Shown here piece after piece: positions 7,654 to 15,206 of a stretch of 64,000 nt of DNA (the first letter of the stretch is position 1; each line of letters opens with the position of its first letter). The stretch spans positions 2,480,001 through 2,544,000 of the forward strand of contig NZ_JABRVS010000001.1 in NCBI RefSeq assembly GCF_013248905.1. Direction: 5' to 3'. Source of the DNA: Shewanella sp. VB17. GTDB taxonomy: Bacteria; Pseudomonadota; Gammaproteobacteria; Enterobacterales; Shewanellaceae. The translations under genes and the position numbers were made by a program. The notes under the pieces are model-generated. The model saw only the letters and a program-made list of their open reading frames with translations, was not told the origin of the DNA and did not search any database.

Positions 7654-8631
7654 ATGCCACAGCCTAGAAGAACGCTAATCAGTATCGAAGATACGCCTTA
7701 TTATCATTGTTGTAGCCGTGTCGTGCGCCGCGCATATCTCTGTGGTGACGATAAGTACACAGGTAAAAACTATGACCATCGACGCGGCTGGGTAGAGGCG
7801 CAAATGCTTAAATTATCTGACGTGTTTGCGATTGATGTTGCTGCCTATGCCGTGATGAGTAATCATTTGCATATTGTGTTATATATCGATTTAGATAAAG
7901 CCAATGTCTGGTCAGATAGGGAAGTGGTAGAACAATGGCATCAATGCTTTAACGGCACAGCACTCACACAAAAATTTGCTCGAGGTGAAGTGATTGATGA
8001 GCACCAAGTGAGTCAGTTAAAACATCTTATTGCGACTTACCGCTCACGGCTGAGTGATATTAGCTGGTTTATGCGATGTCTTAATGAGCCCATTGCTAGG
8101 CAAGCCAACTTTGAAGATAACTGCACGGGTCATTTCTGGGAAGGACGGTTTAAATCTCAAGCGCTTTTGGATGAAGCGGCAGTGCTGGCCTGTATGGCTT
8201 ATGTCGAGCTTAATCCGATTCGGGCTAAAATGGCCAATACGCCTGAGAATTCAGACTACACCAGCCTTCAATTGCGAGTCAAGGCGGCAATCAATGGAAA
8301 GCAACCCACCAGATTACTGCCCTTTATTGGGGATGAAAGGCTGAATCAACCCAAAGGCATAAACTTCGCGCTGAAAGACTATCTTGAATTAATTGATGAA
8401 ACAGGCCGTATTATTCGAGATGATAAACGCGGAGCAATCTCGGCCAATGCAGATAAGATATTAACAAGGTTAAACATTCCTGCTGACAATTGGCTCAAAA
8501 TCACCACAGAGTTTGGGCATCTATTTCATGGACCAGTAGGAACATTGCAAGAGCTAAGTCGTTACTGTGAACACTTAAATAAAAGACGACGGCATTTTTC
8601 CTCGAGTTGTGAGTATCTGAAAGTAGGCTAG
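7654..8631 (+). CDS. REP-associated tyrosine transposase (RAYT, Y1/IS200-like)
   Basis: This 325-residue protein belongs to the Transposase_Y1 superfamily. It has the HUH motif NHLHIVLY near residues 69-76, the start PQPRRTLISIEDTPYYHCCSR typical of RAYTs, FWEGRFKSQALLDEAAVLACMAYVELNPIRA with the catalytic tyrosine, and a long C-terminal extension. RAYTs are single domesticated genes that move or maintain short palindromic REP repeats. No clear GTAG-type REP was found beside this copy, but a 206-bp tandem repeat begins 50 bp downstream. A GGAGTGAG ribosome site precedes the ATG. The gene is complete. Confidence 0.9.
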   Translation: MPQPRRTLISIEDTPYYHCCSRVVRRAYLCGDDKYTGKNYDHRRGWVEAQMLKLSDVFAIDVAAYAVMSNHLHIVLYIDLDKANVWSDREVVEQWHQCFNGTALTQKFARGEVIDEHQVSQLKHLIATYRSRLSDISWFMRCLNEPIARQANFEDNCTGHFWEGRFKSQALLDEAAVLACMAYVELNPIRAKMANTPENSDYTSLQLRVKAAINGKQPTRLLPFIGDERLNQPKGINFALKDYLELIDETGRIIRDDKRGAISANADKILTRLNIPADNWLKITTEFGHLFHGPVGTLQELSRYCEHLNKRRRHFSSSCEYLKVG

Positions 8632-8678
8632 GTGCTGGATTTACGTAATTAGTGCAACAGAGCTCTAATATACCCCCA

Positions 8679-9089
8679 ATAAAATCTTCCTCAGTTTATC
8701 AACAGAGCAGATATTTCTTGCCTGAAAATCAACTTTTACGACAAAAAAACTCATTTTGTTAAGAGTACTCTGTTATATGAGCTTAACATTCCTACCTCTC
8801 ATGAGTTGATATTTGCAGAACGTTGAAGGCTCGCGGGGATGTCGATATGTTATTGATTAACAATGGCTGGCTATGACTTTTGTAATAGAATCTTCCTCGG
8901 TTTATCAACAGAGCAGATATTCCACGTCTAAAAATCAATTTTTTATGACAAAAAGCCTCATTTTGTTAAGAGCACTCGGTTATATGAGCTTAACATTCCT
9001 ACCTCTCATGAGTTGATATTTGCAGAACGTTGAAGGCTCGCGGGAATGTCGATATGTTATTGATTAACAATGGCTGGCTATGATTTTTG
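8679..9089. repeat. Two tandem copies of a 206-bp unit
   Basis: TCTTCCTC with its following sequence begins at 8685 and again at 8891, and the two units stay alignable to GGCTGGCTATGA at their ends. The last 100 bp (TGAGCTTAACATTCCTACC to the end) are nearly identical. Both copies contain the CTCATGAG palindrome and GCAGAACGTTGAAGGCTCGCGG (given here as two parts of one motif: GCAGAACGTT and GAAGGCTCGCGG). The second copy abuts a truncated IS91-type transposase. It has no coding potential. Confidence 0.85.
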
Positions 9090-9325
9090 CTAAAGGCTTT
9101 ATGCGGCTGCGTTATTACGGGTTTATGGCTAATTCGATAAGACGTAAATCGTTAACCCTCATTAGGAAAAGCTTAGATAAAGCGGTTGATAAGCCAGAAA
9201 ACGTAATCACAGACACCGTAAAAGATGAAATAGGGCCTGAATGTCCAAGTTGTCATCATGCAGGGATGGTCTTGATAGGAATTATATTGCCTAACAAACA
9301 GTTAGCGCAGTTTCGAACGATCTAG
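9080..9325 (+). pseudogene. C-terminal fragment of an IS91-family transposase
   Basis: The 81 residues match the tail of IS91/ISCR-type transposases: AKGFMRLRYYGFMANSIRR corresponds to the family's LPKGFxRIRYYGFLAN segment, and CPSCHHAGMV to the C-terminal zinc-like CPxC motif. The HUH and tyrosine motifs are missing. The 5' part has been replaced by the 206-bp repeat, so the ATG at 9080 is probably accidental. This fragment belongs to a different subfamily from the intact IS91-type gene at 11280. The 3' flank (9326-9538) holds no gene and may include the old element end. Confidence 0.75.
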
Positions 9326-9538
9326 TTGAATGATATAAACGGTTAATTATGCGTTGAAAAAAGCGATAGTAGAGGCTTCGTTTGTCTTGACTAAAGCCCC
9401 TAACAAGGTAAACTTGCTTGATAACGTTGAGCAAAATAGAGTAAGGAAGCTACTGATAAAACCCTTTTGGTTAAAATCCTTCCGGTCACTGAAATGACTC
9501 AATAAACAAAAACCATATAGATTGTGCCAGGCGGCTCA

Positions 9539-9597
9539 GTCCAACAGGACATTTATCTCTCATGCTTCGACAAGAGATAAATGCTTAATTGTTAGGC
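9539..9597 (+). other. attC-like recombination site 1 (upstream of GNAT cassette)
   Basis: The outer cores GTCCAAC (9539-9545) and GTTAGGC (9591-9597) fit RYYYAAC and GTTRRRY. Inside is a perfect 10-bp inverted repeat, ATTTATCTCT (9551-9560) and AGAGATAAAT (9573-9582). The length of 59 bp is that of a short attC. The next cassette begins with the TTAGGC of the second core, 14 bp before the GNAT start codon. Confidence 0.75.
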
Positions 9598-9610
9598 TTG
9601 AAGGTAGAGT

Positions 9611-10108
9611 ATGGTATTTAACGTAAGAAAAGCTCGATTAAGTGATATTCAGGAAATATCATTAATTCATGTGCAATCCTGGAAGTCTGCTTTTAAGGGA
9701 TTAATGCCTGAGCGGTATATTAATAGTTATACACTCGAAGATAGAAAAACCGAATGGTTAAGCATCCTAGATAGTGGCTCTGAAACCGTAATAATTGCAG
9801 AAGAAAATAATAAACTTGTAGGTTTTTTATCTTATAGCGAAAAGGTAAATTTTCTATATCTGAGTAAACTTTACCTTTGCCCTAGCATTTATGGAAAAGG
9901 TGTCGGTTGCTTACTGATGAAGCAACTGGAAAGTGATGCTCAGTTGGCATGTATTGATCTGATTCGCTTATATGTTCTTGATAGTAATCAATCAGCCATT
10001 AAATTTTATTCAAAGCAAGGTTTTGATTTCGGTGACGGTTTTGAATCAGAGGTGTTTGAGGGTGAAACAATAATTGACCTTCTGATGGAGAAGCGTCTAC
10101 AAGCCTAA
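9611..10108 (+). CDS. GNAT family N-acetyltransferase, cassette gene
   Basis: A complete 165-residue GNAT protein. Motif D/A is visible as NFLYLSKLYLCPSIYGKGVGCLLMKQL, with the acetyl-CoA pyrophosphate loop in GKGVG, and motif B as LYVLDSNQSAIKFYSKQGFDF. Many cassettes carry GNAT enzymes that acetylate small amines or antibiotics; the substrate here is unknown. It is flanked by two attC-like sites (9539-9597 and 10103-10202), and its stop codon lies in the first core of the downstream site, which defines a single-gene cassette of about 600 bp. A GAAGGTAG site precedes the ATG. The gene is AT-rich compared with core genes. Confidence 0.88.
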   Translation: MVFNVRKARLSDIQEISLIHVQSWKSAFKGLMPERYINSYTLEDRKTEWLSILDSGSETVIIAEENNKLVGFLSYSEKVNFLYLSKLYLCPSIYGKGVGCLLMKQLESDAQLACIDLIRLYVLDSNQSAIKFYSKQGFDFGDGFESEVFEGETIIDLLMEKRLQA

Positions 10109-10202
10109 CAAGGCAATTAAACGGAACTAAAACAGTTGGTTAGGTTCCGCTTCGCTCCACATTATAACCAACAATTTTAGTCCGCTTATTGCGGCGTTAG
10201 CC
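10103..10202 (+). other. attC recombination site 2
   Basis: A 100-bp site with cores GCCTAAC (10103-10109) and GTTAGCC (10196-10202). Long complementary arms are present: CAGTTGGTTA pairs with TAACCAACA, and ACGGAACTAAAA with TTTTAGTCCG. The GCCTAACAA start and GCGGCGTTAG end are the classic pattern of Vibrio and Shewanella cassette arrays. This is the clearest of the attC sites in the window. Confidence 0.85.
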
Positions 10203-10219
10203 CTTAATAGGAATATCAT

Positions 10220-10999
10220 GTGAAATATTTCCAAAAAGGCAGTGGTGAATATTTAGTCTTGGTTCATGGAGCATTAACAGATGGTTCTATGTGGCTCCCT
10301 CATACAGATTCCTTGTCTCAGTATTTTGATGTGGTTTCAGTGACTTTAAGTCATTTTGATAATGATGATAACTTAATTTTTGGTCTGAACTCACACGCTC
10401 AAGAACTATGTGAGCTTGTGAAAAAGTTAGTTTCAGATAAGCCCGTGAATATTGTTGGCTGGTCTTATGGTGCAGATGTTGTATTGAACATGATAGCAAC
10501 GTCTCAATTGCCATTGTCTAAGGTATTTTTGTATGAGCTGGGATATCCCGGTTGTGTTCAAGAAGATGAAATGAAAACTTGGGCTGCGGATGCAGAGTCA
10601 ATGTTTGAGCCTGTTTTTAATGATGTACATCAGGGGAATTTGAGTTTAGCTGTTGAATCATTGATTGACGGTTCTGGGAATTGTAATGGTTACTTCGATA
10701 AGCAACCAACTGAGGTGAAGAGTTTACAGTTAAAGCAAGCTTATACATTGCCTTTGCAACTGAATCAGCAAGAACATCCATCGATTGATGCCCAAAGTCT
10801 ATCTAATATTGATCTTTCATTAATATTTGGGCATGGCGATAAAACACGAGACTTATTTAAGCTGGCCACACAGAGTGATGCACGAGCTTCAAGACACTCA
10901 AAATTGGTGGTTATTGAAAATGAATCTCACATGTTACCTCAAGAAAATCCAGAAAAGTTTTCGAGTTTACTAATTGATTTACTGGGAAAAAAGGGCTAA
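10220..10999 (+). CDS. Alpha/beta hydrolase, cassette gene
   Basis: The 259-residue protein has an intact alpha/beta-hydrolase triad: oxyanion HGAL after the second strand (LVLVHGALTDG), nucleophile elbow GWSYG, acidic residue in FGHGDKTRD and histidine in ENESHMLP. No lid domain clue to substrate is apparent; esterase or lactonase activity is possible. The GTG at 10220 is used as start because it gives the family N-terminus and has AGGA seven bases upstream; the ATG two bases before it is out of frame. The stop codon lies in the first core of the next attC-like site, marking a second single-gene cassette. Confidence 0.88.
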   Translation: MKYFQKGSGEYLVLVHGALTDGSMWLPHTDSLSQYFDVVSVTLSHFDNDDNLIFGLNSHAQELCELVKKLVSDKPVNIVGWSYGADVVLNMIATSQLPLSKVFLYELGYPGCVQEDEMKTWAADAESMFEPVFNDVHQGNLSLAVESLIDGSGNCNGYFDKQPTEVKSLQLKQAYTLPLQLNQQEHPSIDAQSLSNIDLSLIFGHGDKTRDLFKLATQSDARASRHSKLVVIENESHMLPQENPEKFSSLLIDLLGKKG

Positions 11000-11049
11000 C
11001 AGATTAGGATAGGCCGCGCGCAGCCGCGTCCTTATCCCAAGTGTTGAAC
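10993..11049 (+). other. attC-like recombination site B
   Basis: The cores are GGCTAAC (10994-11000) and GTTGAAC (11043-11049). The arms TTAGGATAGG and CCTTATCCCAA pair with one extra unpaired base, the sort of asymmetry that sets the active strand of attC sites. The hydrolase stop codon is inside the first core. The second core runs into GAACAAG, which contains GAAC and CAAG, the tetranucleotides known as IS91 targets. Confidence 0.7.
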
Positions 11050-11088
11050 AAGCCCGAGCATGTTGGAAGTGATACCTTTATATAGTAA
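11007..11088 (+). repeat. 82-bp repeat, copy B
   Basis: This is the partner of 5903-5984 (see that entry). It runs from the attC arm across GTTGAACAAGCCCGAG to CCTTTATATAGTAA. Just beyond it lies a 16-bp palindrome, GCGTAAGATCTTACGC (11095-11110), followed by TTTTT, which could be part of the IS91-type element end or a terminator for the cassette. Confidence 0.8.
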
Positions 11089-11279
11089 ATATCAGCGTAA
11101 GATCTTACGCTTTTTAGGTATGTGCTGAGCAGTAGTACTTTTTGTAACTCATAGCGATCCATTAGCATCGACAGCTAATTATTTTACATTAATATCAATG
11201 CCTTAACCACTTTAAGGGGATCACCTCCTCATATTTATTTTGCTCTGTATTTTAACTCTTAGTTTTATAAACCTTCCGC

Positions 11280-12380
11280 TTAAACAGTGGCGTTAGGTTG
11301 CATTAAATGTTGGCTAATAAAGCTTGTCAGTCGAGTATGGACCCTGAGAAAACTCATTGGCTTATGGCAGCAGGGGCAAGGTCGTATAGCACGGGTCTTG
11401 GTTGTTTTTTCGAGCGGCGCAAACACTGTTCCTGCCACCGCTAGCATCAAACGTATGCGTTGCCGCAGCTTGGCAGCACTCCCTCTCAATAACCCATAGT
11501 CTCTGACTCGTCGTAAGCCCTTTGGCAAAACATGTTGCAATACTAAGTACAGAAACTTCACTGCGGGGAGTGTGTGTATTTCAGTGGCTTTAGTTTGGCT
11601 ATCTTGATACTCAAAACTGACTTGCCCATCGATGTCGCTGATAATGTTTTTATCGGGCAGTACGCCTCGATAAAGATATCTCGACAGATACTTGAGTGCA
11701 GGTAGCCCTTTGCCAGCATGTTGACAGTCGACAACCCATTTCTTGGGGATGGCTTCAGGAAGCTTGCCACCCAGCTCACTGGTTAGTTTTTTCAGCAATC
11801 GTGCTCTCCATACTTTGGCGAGATTAAAATTGTTAAACAGGTATTTGCCTTTGCCCTTGTGCCACTGCTTTTTATCTTTATCGAAGCTACCTGCTGGAAT
11901 AATAAAGTGAATATGCGGATGCAGATCACGCCGCCTGTTGTGAGTATGCAGTACTCCTGTAAAGCCAATATCACCGCCGAGTTGCTTTGAGTTTTTAGCA
12001 AAGTCTTTTAGCACGCTGGCAGCCACCGAGAACATGGCTTGATACATCAACTCAGGTTGATGCTTTGCAGTGGCGCGTAACTCATAAGGCAAGGTGAAAG
12101 TCACCATGTAATACTCAACGGGCAACAGTTTAGCTTGCTGCTTTGCAAGCCAATCTGTCGTGGTGTTGTGCTGGCATTGTGGGCAACTTCGATGACCACA
12201 TGACAATGGAAAGTCAGCATGATGGTAACAGCTTTGACAAGCCCATTGACTCGTTCGCTCAGTATTAGAGCGGCAACTGAGCATGGCGTTGATGGCTTGG
12301 CGCATTGCGTTTGTCATCTGTTTCTCATAAGCCTGATTAAACGCATCAAGATGGTTGCGTAAAATGTCGATAAACGTCAT
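11280..12380 (-). CDS. IS91 family HUH/Y2 rolling-circle transposase
   Basis: The 366-residue protein has an N-terminal zinc-binding block (CQSCYHHADFPLSCGHRSC and CPQCQ), the Transposase_IS91 core, the HUH motif LHPHIHFII, and the double-tyrosine motif KYLSRYLYRG. The C-terminus has a second cysteine cluster, CPCCHKPM. It should cut one strand at the element origin and drive rolling-circle transposition. The start at 12380 is chosen because its ATG overlaps the stop codon of the upstream recombinase in an ATGA, which suggests translational coupling; an in-frame ATG at 12395 is the alternative. It is full length with no frameshift, so it is possibly active. Confidence 0.93.
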   Translation of the reverse strand: MTFIDILRNHLDAFNQAYEKQMTNAMRQAINAMLSCRSNTERTSQWACQSCYHHADFPLSCGHRSCPQCQHNTTTDWLAKQQAKLLPVEYYMVTFTLPYELRATAKHQPELMYQAMFSVAASVLKDFAKNSKQLGGDIGFTGVLHTHNRRRDLHPHIHFIIPAGSFDKDKKQWHKGKGKYLFNNFNLAKVWRARLLKKLTSELGGKLPEAIPKKWVVDCQHAGKGLPALKYLSRYLYRGVLPDKNIISDIDGQVSFEYQDSQTKATEIHTLPAVKFLYLVLQHVLPKGLRRVRDYGLLRGSAAKLRQRIRLMLAVAGTVFAPLEKTTKTRAIRPCPCCHKPMSFLRVHTRLTSFISQHLMQPNATV

Positions 12381-13267
12381 AGCCCCCACTCCCACTTCAA
12401 CACCAAAGCATCGCTAAGTTCGTTAACCGCTTTTACCGTATTCTTGCGGGTGATTTGAGTGAGTCTCGTATAACGTGCAGTTGTGTTAAGGCTACTGTGC
12501 CCGAGTAATGTTTGCACTGAGCGTAAATCAAGACCTTGCTCAAGCAGATGAGTCGCGTAACTGTGACGTAGATTATGCGGACTGATAGATTTATGAATGT
12601 TGCACTCACGAATGACACATTTTAGCGCTTTTTGGATGCCCCCTTTATCTATCAATGAGTCTGGTTTATCGTCTTTGCCTGGGAATAAATAACGAGGATG
12701 TCGATGAATTTGCCAGTAATACCTCAGCGCTAATAAGGTTCGCTGAGGTAAAGGAACGAATCGATCTTTACCGCCCTTCGCATCACGAATATGCACCTGC
12801 ATCAATGCAGAATCAATATCACCGATTTGCAATGAAATCGCCTCACCGAGGCGCAACCCCATACTGTACAAGGTCAGAAAGAAGACCTGATATCGCAACT
12901 GACGTGTGAGGCTAATGACAATAGCCACTTCAGCTGGGGTCAGAATATCTGGCAAGCGATGAACTTGCGGAGGCTTAACAATGTTGAGCCACTCCCAGTT
13001 TTGGTTGAGCACATGGCGATAAAAAAACTGTAAGCCGTTACGGTCAAGCTTAACCGTGCTCCATGAATGTGATGCGATCAGTTGAGCAAAATAGCGCTTC
13101 AAGTCATCGGTGGTAAGGTTATCGGGACAAGCGTCAAAGTAGGCTGCAATGCGTCGTACAGCTCGACTATACGCATCGATGGTGGCAGGCCGCTTGCCTT
13201 GCAGTGTTAAGTTGGTAAGATGTTGTTTATAAAGAGAATCAAAGCGTTGTTGTTCGGATGTGGTCAT
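12377..13267 (-). CDS. Tyrosine recombinase (XerC/D-like) of the IS91-type element
   Basis: This 296-residue phage-integrase family enzyme has an N-terminal SAM-like core-binding domain (about 10-90) and a catalytic domain with all key residues: Arg in YSMGLRLGEA, Lys in RDAKGGKDRFV, the SPHNLRHSYATHLL box, His in LLGHSSLNTTARYT and the final Tyr. It lacks the extra helix that marks integron integrases between the second and third patches, so it is not IntI. Its stop overlaps the transposase start. In this type of IS91 relative it may resolve transposition intermediates, which is inferred from the gene pairing. Confidence 0.9.
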   Translation of the reverse strand: MTTSEQQRFDSLYKQHLTNLTLQGKRPATIDAYSRAVRRIAAYFDACPDNLTTDDLKRYFAQLIASHSWSTVKLDRNGLQFFYRHVLNQNWEWLNIVKPPQVHRLPDILTPAEVAIVISLTRQLRYQVFFLTLYSMGLRLGEAISLQIGDIDSALMQVHIRDAKGGKDRFVPLPQRTLLALRYYWQIHRHPRYLFPGKDDKPDSLIDKGGIQKALKCVIRECNIHKSISPHNLRHSYATHLLEQGLDLRSVQTLLGHSSLNTTARYTRLTQITRKNTVKAVNELSDALVLKWEWGL

Positions 13268-13369
13268 GATAATACTCCTAGGTTAGCGATCGAATCTGAT
13301 CGCCACTAGAAAGTATCTAGGATATGAGGATAAACAGGCTTGTTATCTCTTCTGCCGCATAGCGGCTTC

Positions 13370-13417
13370 GTTCAACAAGGCATTTCAGCGGATAAACCGC
13401 TGAATGCAGCGTTACCC
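13370..13417 (+). other. attC-like site on the right of the IS91-type element
   Basis: A 48-bp structure with GTTCAAC (13370-13376) as first core, arms GCATTTCAGCGG and CCGCTGAATGC that pair with one extra base, and GCGTTACCC as the weak second core (not a perfect GTTRRRY). It is smaller and less certain than sites 1 and 2. If real, the IS91-type element lies between two attC sites. Confidence 0.5.
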
Positions 13418-13484
13418 ATAGAAAATTTAACCTGAAACTCATGAATTAGAATTAATGGTCTAACTCGGAAATGTCCATAATCGA

Positions 13485-14031
13485 GTTAGCAACCATAAAA
13501 TCTCAATCGAAGAAACAAGGCTTTGCTTTTAACAAAGGTGTAGATACGGCTGCGAGTTTCGGTTTCAAGGATGAAACCGTAAAGCGGCCATGGATGGCTT
13601 CACAGCGTCTCGCCGAAGTGTCTACACATAGGCCCACGGCAGGTGATTAATAAAATTTGAAACTTTGGTCATCAATAAGCCGACCAAACACCAAACCTGC
13701 CCAATGAACCCAACCAAAAGATATTTAAAACTTGTTATCCGACAAATTAACCCATTTTTGTCCAAAACCGTGTTAGCAACCATAAAAGCTCAATCGAAGA
13801 AACCATGCTTTTTTTTTACAAAGGTGTGAACCCGGCTGTGACCTTCCGTGACAGGGAAGTCACGGCAGAGGCTATAGGGATATATTCACGCCGTGTCACT
13901 GAAGTGTTCGCACAGTTCTCGCCGAACAGGCGTTAAACACCAATGAAACTTTGGTGATCAATAAGCCAATCAAACACCAAACCAGCTCAATGAACCAATC
14001 AAAAAGAGATTTGAAACTTGTTATCCGACAC
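13485..14031. repeat. Two tandem copies of a 287-bp non-coding repeat
   Basis: GTTAGCAACCATAAAA occurs at 13485 and 13772. Each unit continues with CTCAATCGAAGAAAC, ACAAAGGTGT, a short inverted repeat (13541-13572 and 13837-13863), GAAGTGT with CACA, then AACTTTGGT-ATCAATAAGCC, CAAACACCAAACC and ACTTGTTATCCGACA. The middle hairpin differs in sequence but keeps its symmetry (GGTTTCAAGGATGAAACC against CCGTGACAGGGAAGTCACGG), which suggests a conserved structure. It contains no gene. Parts of the core recur near 3474-3514. Confidence 0.8.
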
Positions 14032-14097
14032 AGCAGAAAGCGGCGCTGAAATTTATATGGTTTGAGTCACCGCGACTATTTCAAGTCTATTCCAAGC

Positions 14098-14147
14098 TTG
14101 ATTTCAATGCCCTTATTCTGATCTGAATTTGGGATAATGCGTTCAGG
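14098..14147. repeat. Short dispersed repeat, copy 1
   Basis: TTGATTTCAATGCCCT, then TGATCTG, GGGATAA and GTTCAGG align with 32296-32333. The copy ends exactly at the stop codon of the GTPase gene at 14148. It could be an insertion scar or a mobile short repeat. Confidence 0.5.
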
Positions 14148-15086
14148 TTACTTATAGCGCTTACCCGAGCGTTTGAGTGCTTCGGCTTCTTCTTTAGCCT
14201 GTTTTTCGGCTTCTTTTTGTGCCAGTTTTAAGGCGACTTCTTGTTTTTCAATCTCAGCCATCTCGGGTGTTTCTAATGAAAGTTGACCTATTTTACCAGA
14301 GCGAAATTCATGGAGTACAAGCTCTGAAACTTTATGCAAGTCGATACGCCCACCAGGTCGAAGCGCGCCCCGTTTACGGCCAATGGCTTCTAAAAGCTCG
14401 ATATCGGTGGCCGGAAGTGTTGTTAATTTATAGCGCTCAGCAATAGCTTCAGGATACGCGTGAAGAAAAAATTCGGCAGCAAACATGGCGACATCTTCAT
14501 ACTCCATCGCAGTGTCTTTAATGGCACCTGTGATCGCGAGGCGATAACTGCTTTTTTCATTGTCGACTTTGGGCCATAAAATACCGGGAGTATCAGAAAG
14601 TACAATGCCATTTTTGAGATTAATGCGCTGCTGAATTTTGGTGACTGCGGGTTCATTGCCTGTTTTTGCTATGGTTCTACCAGCAAGCGTGTTGATAATG
14701 GTGGATTTACCCACGTTGGGGATCCCCATTATCATGGTACGAATATCTTTTTCTAGCTTGTCCCGCCCAGGCACAAATTTACGGCAAAGATCAGGAATTT
14801 TTCTGACTTGCGCAGCGTGTAAGGTTGTGATTGCCATCGCCTTAACACCTTGTTCTCGCTCTAAATATTCAATCCAATCTTGGGTTACTTTAGGATCGGC
14901 GAGATCAGACTTATTGAGCAGTTTTATACAAGGCTTGCCATCTCGTAGGGTCGACACGACAGGGTTTTCACTACTATAAGGGATCCTTGCATCTAAGACT
15001 TCAATAACGAGATCGATTTGAGGCATCACCTCTTCGATCTCTTTACGTGCCTTATGCATATGCCCCGGGTACCACTGAATTGCCAT
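14148..15086 (-). CDS. YlqF/RbgA-type circularly permuted ribosome-assembly GTPase
   Basis: The 312-residue protein carries GTPase motifs in the permuted order of the YlqF/RbgA family: G4 NKSD first (LLNKSDLADP), then G1 GIPNVGKSTIIN and G3 DTPGILWP. The N-terminus IQWYPGHMHKARKEIEE is the family signature. RbgA helps late 50S subunit assembly in Bacillus; a similar role is likely here. The C-terminus is a lysine- and glutamate-rich helix (about 275-312). It lies directly right of the accessory island and is followed by a repeat at its stop codon. Confidence 0.92.
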   Translation of the reverse strand: MAIQWYPGHMHKARKEIEEVMPQIDLVIEVLDARIPYSSENPVVSTLRDGKPCIKLLNKSDLADPKVTQDWIEYLEREQGVKAMAITTLHAAQVRKIPDLCRKFVPGRDKLEKDIRTMIMGIPNVGKSTIINTLAGRTIAKTGNEPAVTKIQQRINLKNGIVLSDTPGILWPKVDNEKSSYRLAITGAIKDTAMEYEDVAMFAAEFFLHAYPEAIAERYKLTTLPATDIELLEAIGRKRGALRPGGRIDLHKVSELVLHEFRSGKIGQLSLETPEMAEIEKQEVALKLAQKEAEKQAKEEAEALKRSGKRYK

Positions 15087-15150
15087 GTAAACGCTCTGTA
15101 TCTCAACTGAATGGGGAGATTTTACCTTGTTAAGGCAAAATTTAACAAAT

Positions 15151-15174
15151 AAAAAGCGCTATTTGACGCTTTTT
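15151..15174 (-). terminator. Rho-independent terminator of the oxygenase gene
   Basis: AAAAAGCG and CGCTTTTT pair around an 8-nt loop between the oxygenase stop (15207) and the GTPase start (15086). Read on the minus strand the stem is followed by T-rich sequence. Confidence 0.7.
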
Positions 15175-15206
15175 ATTCACGGGAGACTAAATAATTTGAA
15201 TTTAGG

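Larger units (their letters stand above)
11050..13369 (-). mobile_element. IS91-family element with tyrosine recombinase and Y2 transposase
   Basis: Two coupled minus-strand genes, a tyrosine recombinase (12377-13267) followed by an HUH Y2 transposase (11280-12380), form the two-gene type of IS91-family element, which I believe is known from Shewanella. The 3' (origin) end should be on the low-coordinate side, where GAACAAG stands at 11046-11052. The 5' end is somewhere between 13268 and 13370; a GCGATC/GATCGC hairpin lies at 13286-13303. The boundaries given are estimates limited by the attC-like sites on both sides. Confidence 0.65.

Noticed and set aside
8632..8680. REP palindromes with GTAG expected beside the RAYT gene
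   Set aside because: A GTAG occurs at 8625 but the following sequence does not form a convincing hairpin.
12377..13267. Integron integrase for the nearby attC sites
   Set aside because: The enzyme lacks the extra IntI helix between its conserved patches and overlaps an IS91 transposase gene, so it belongs to that element.
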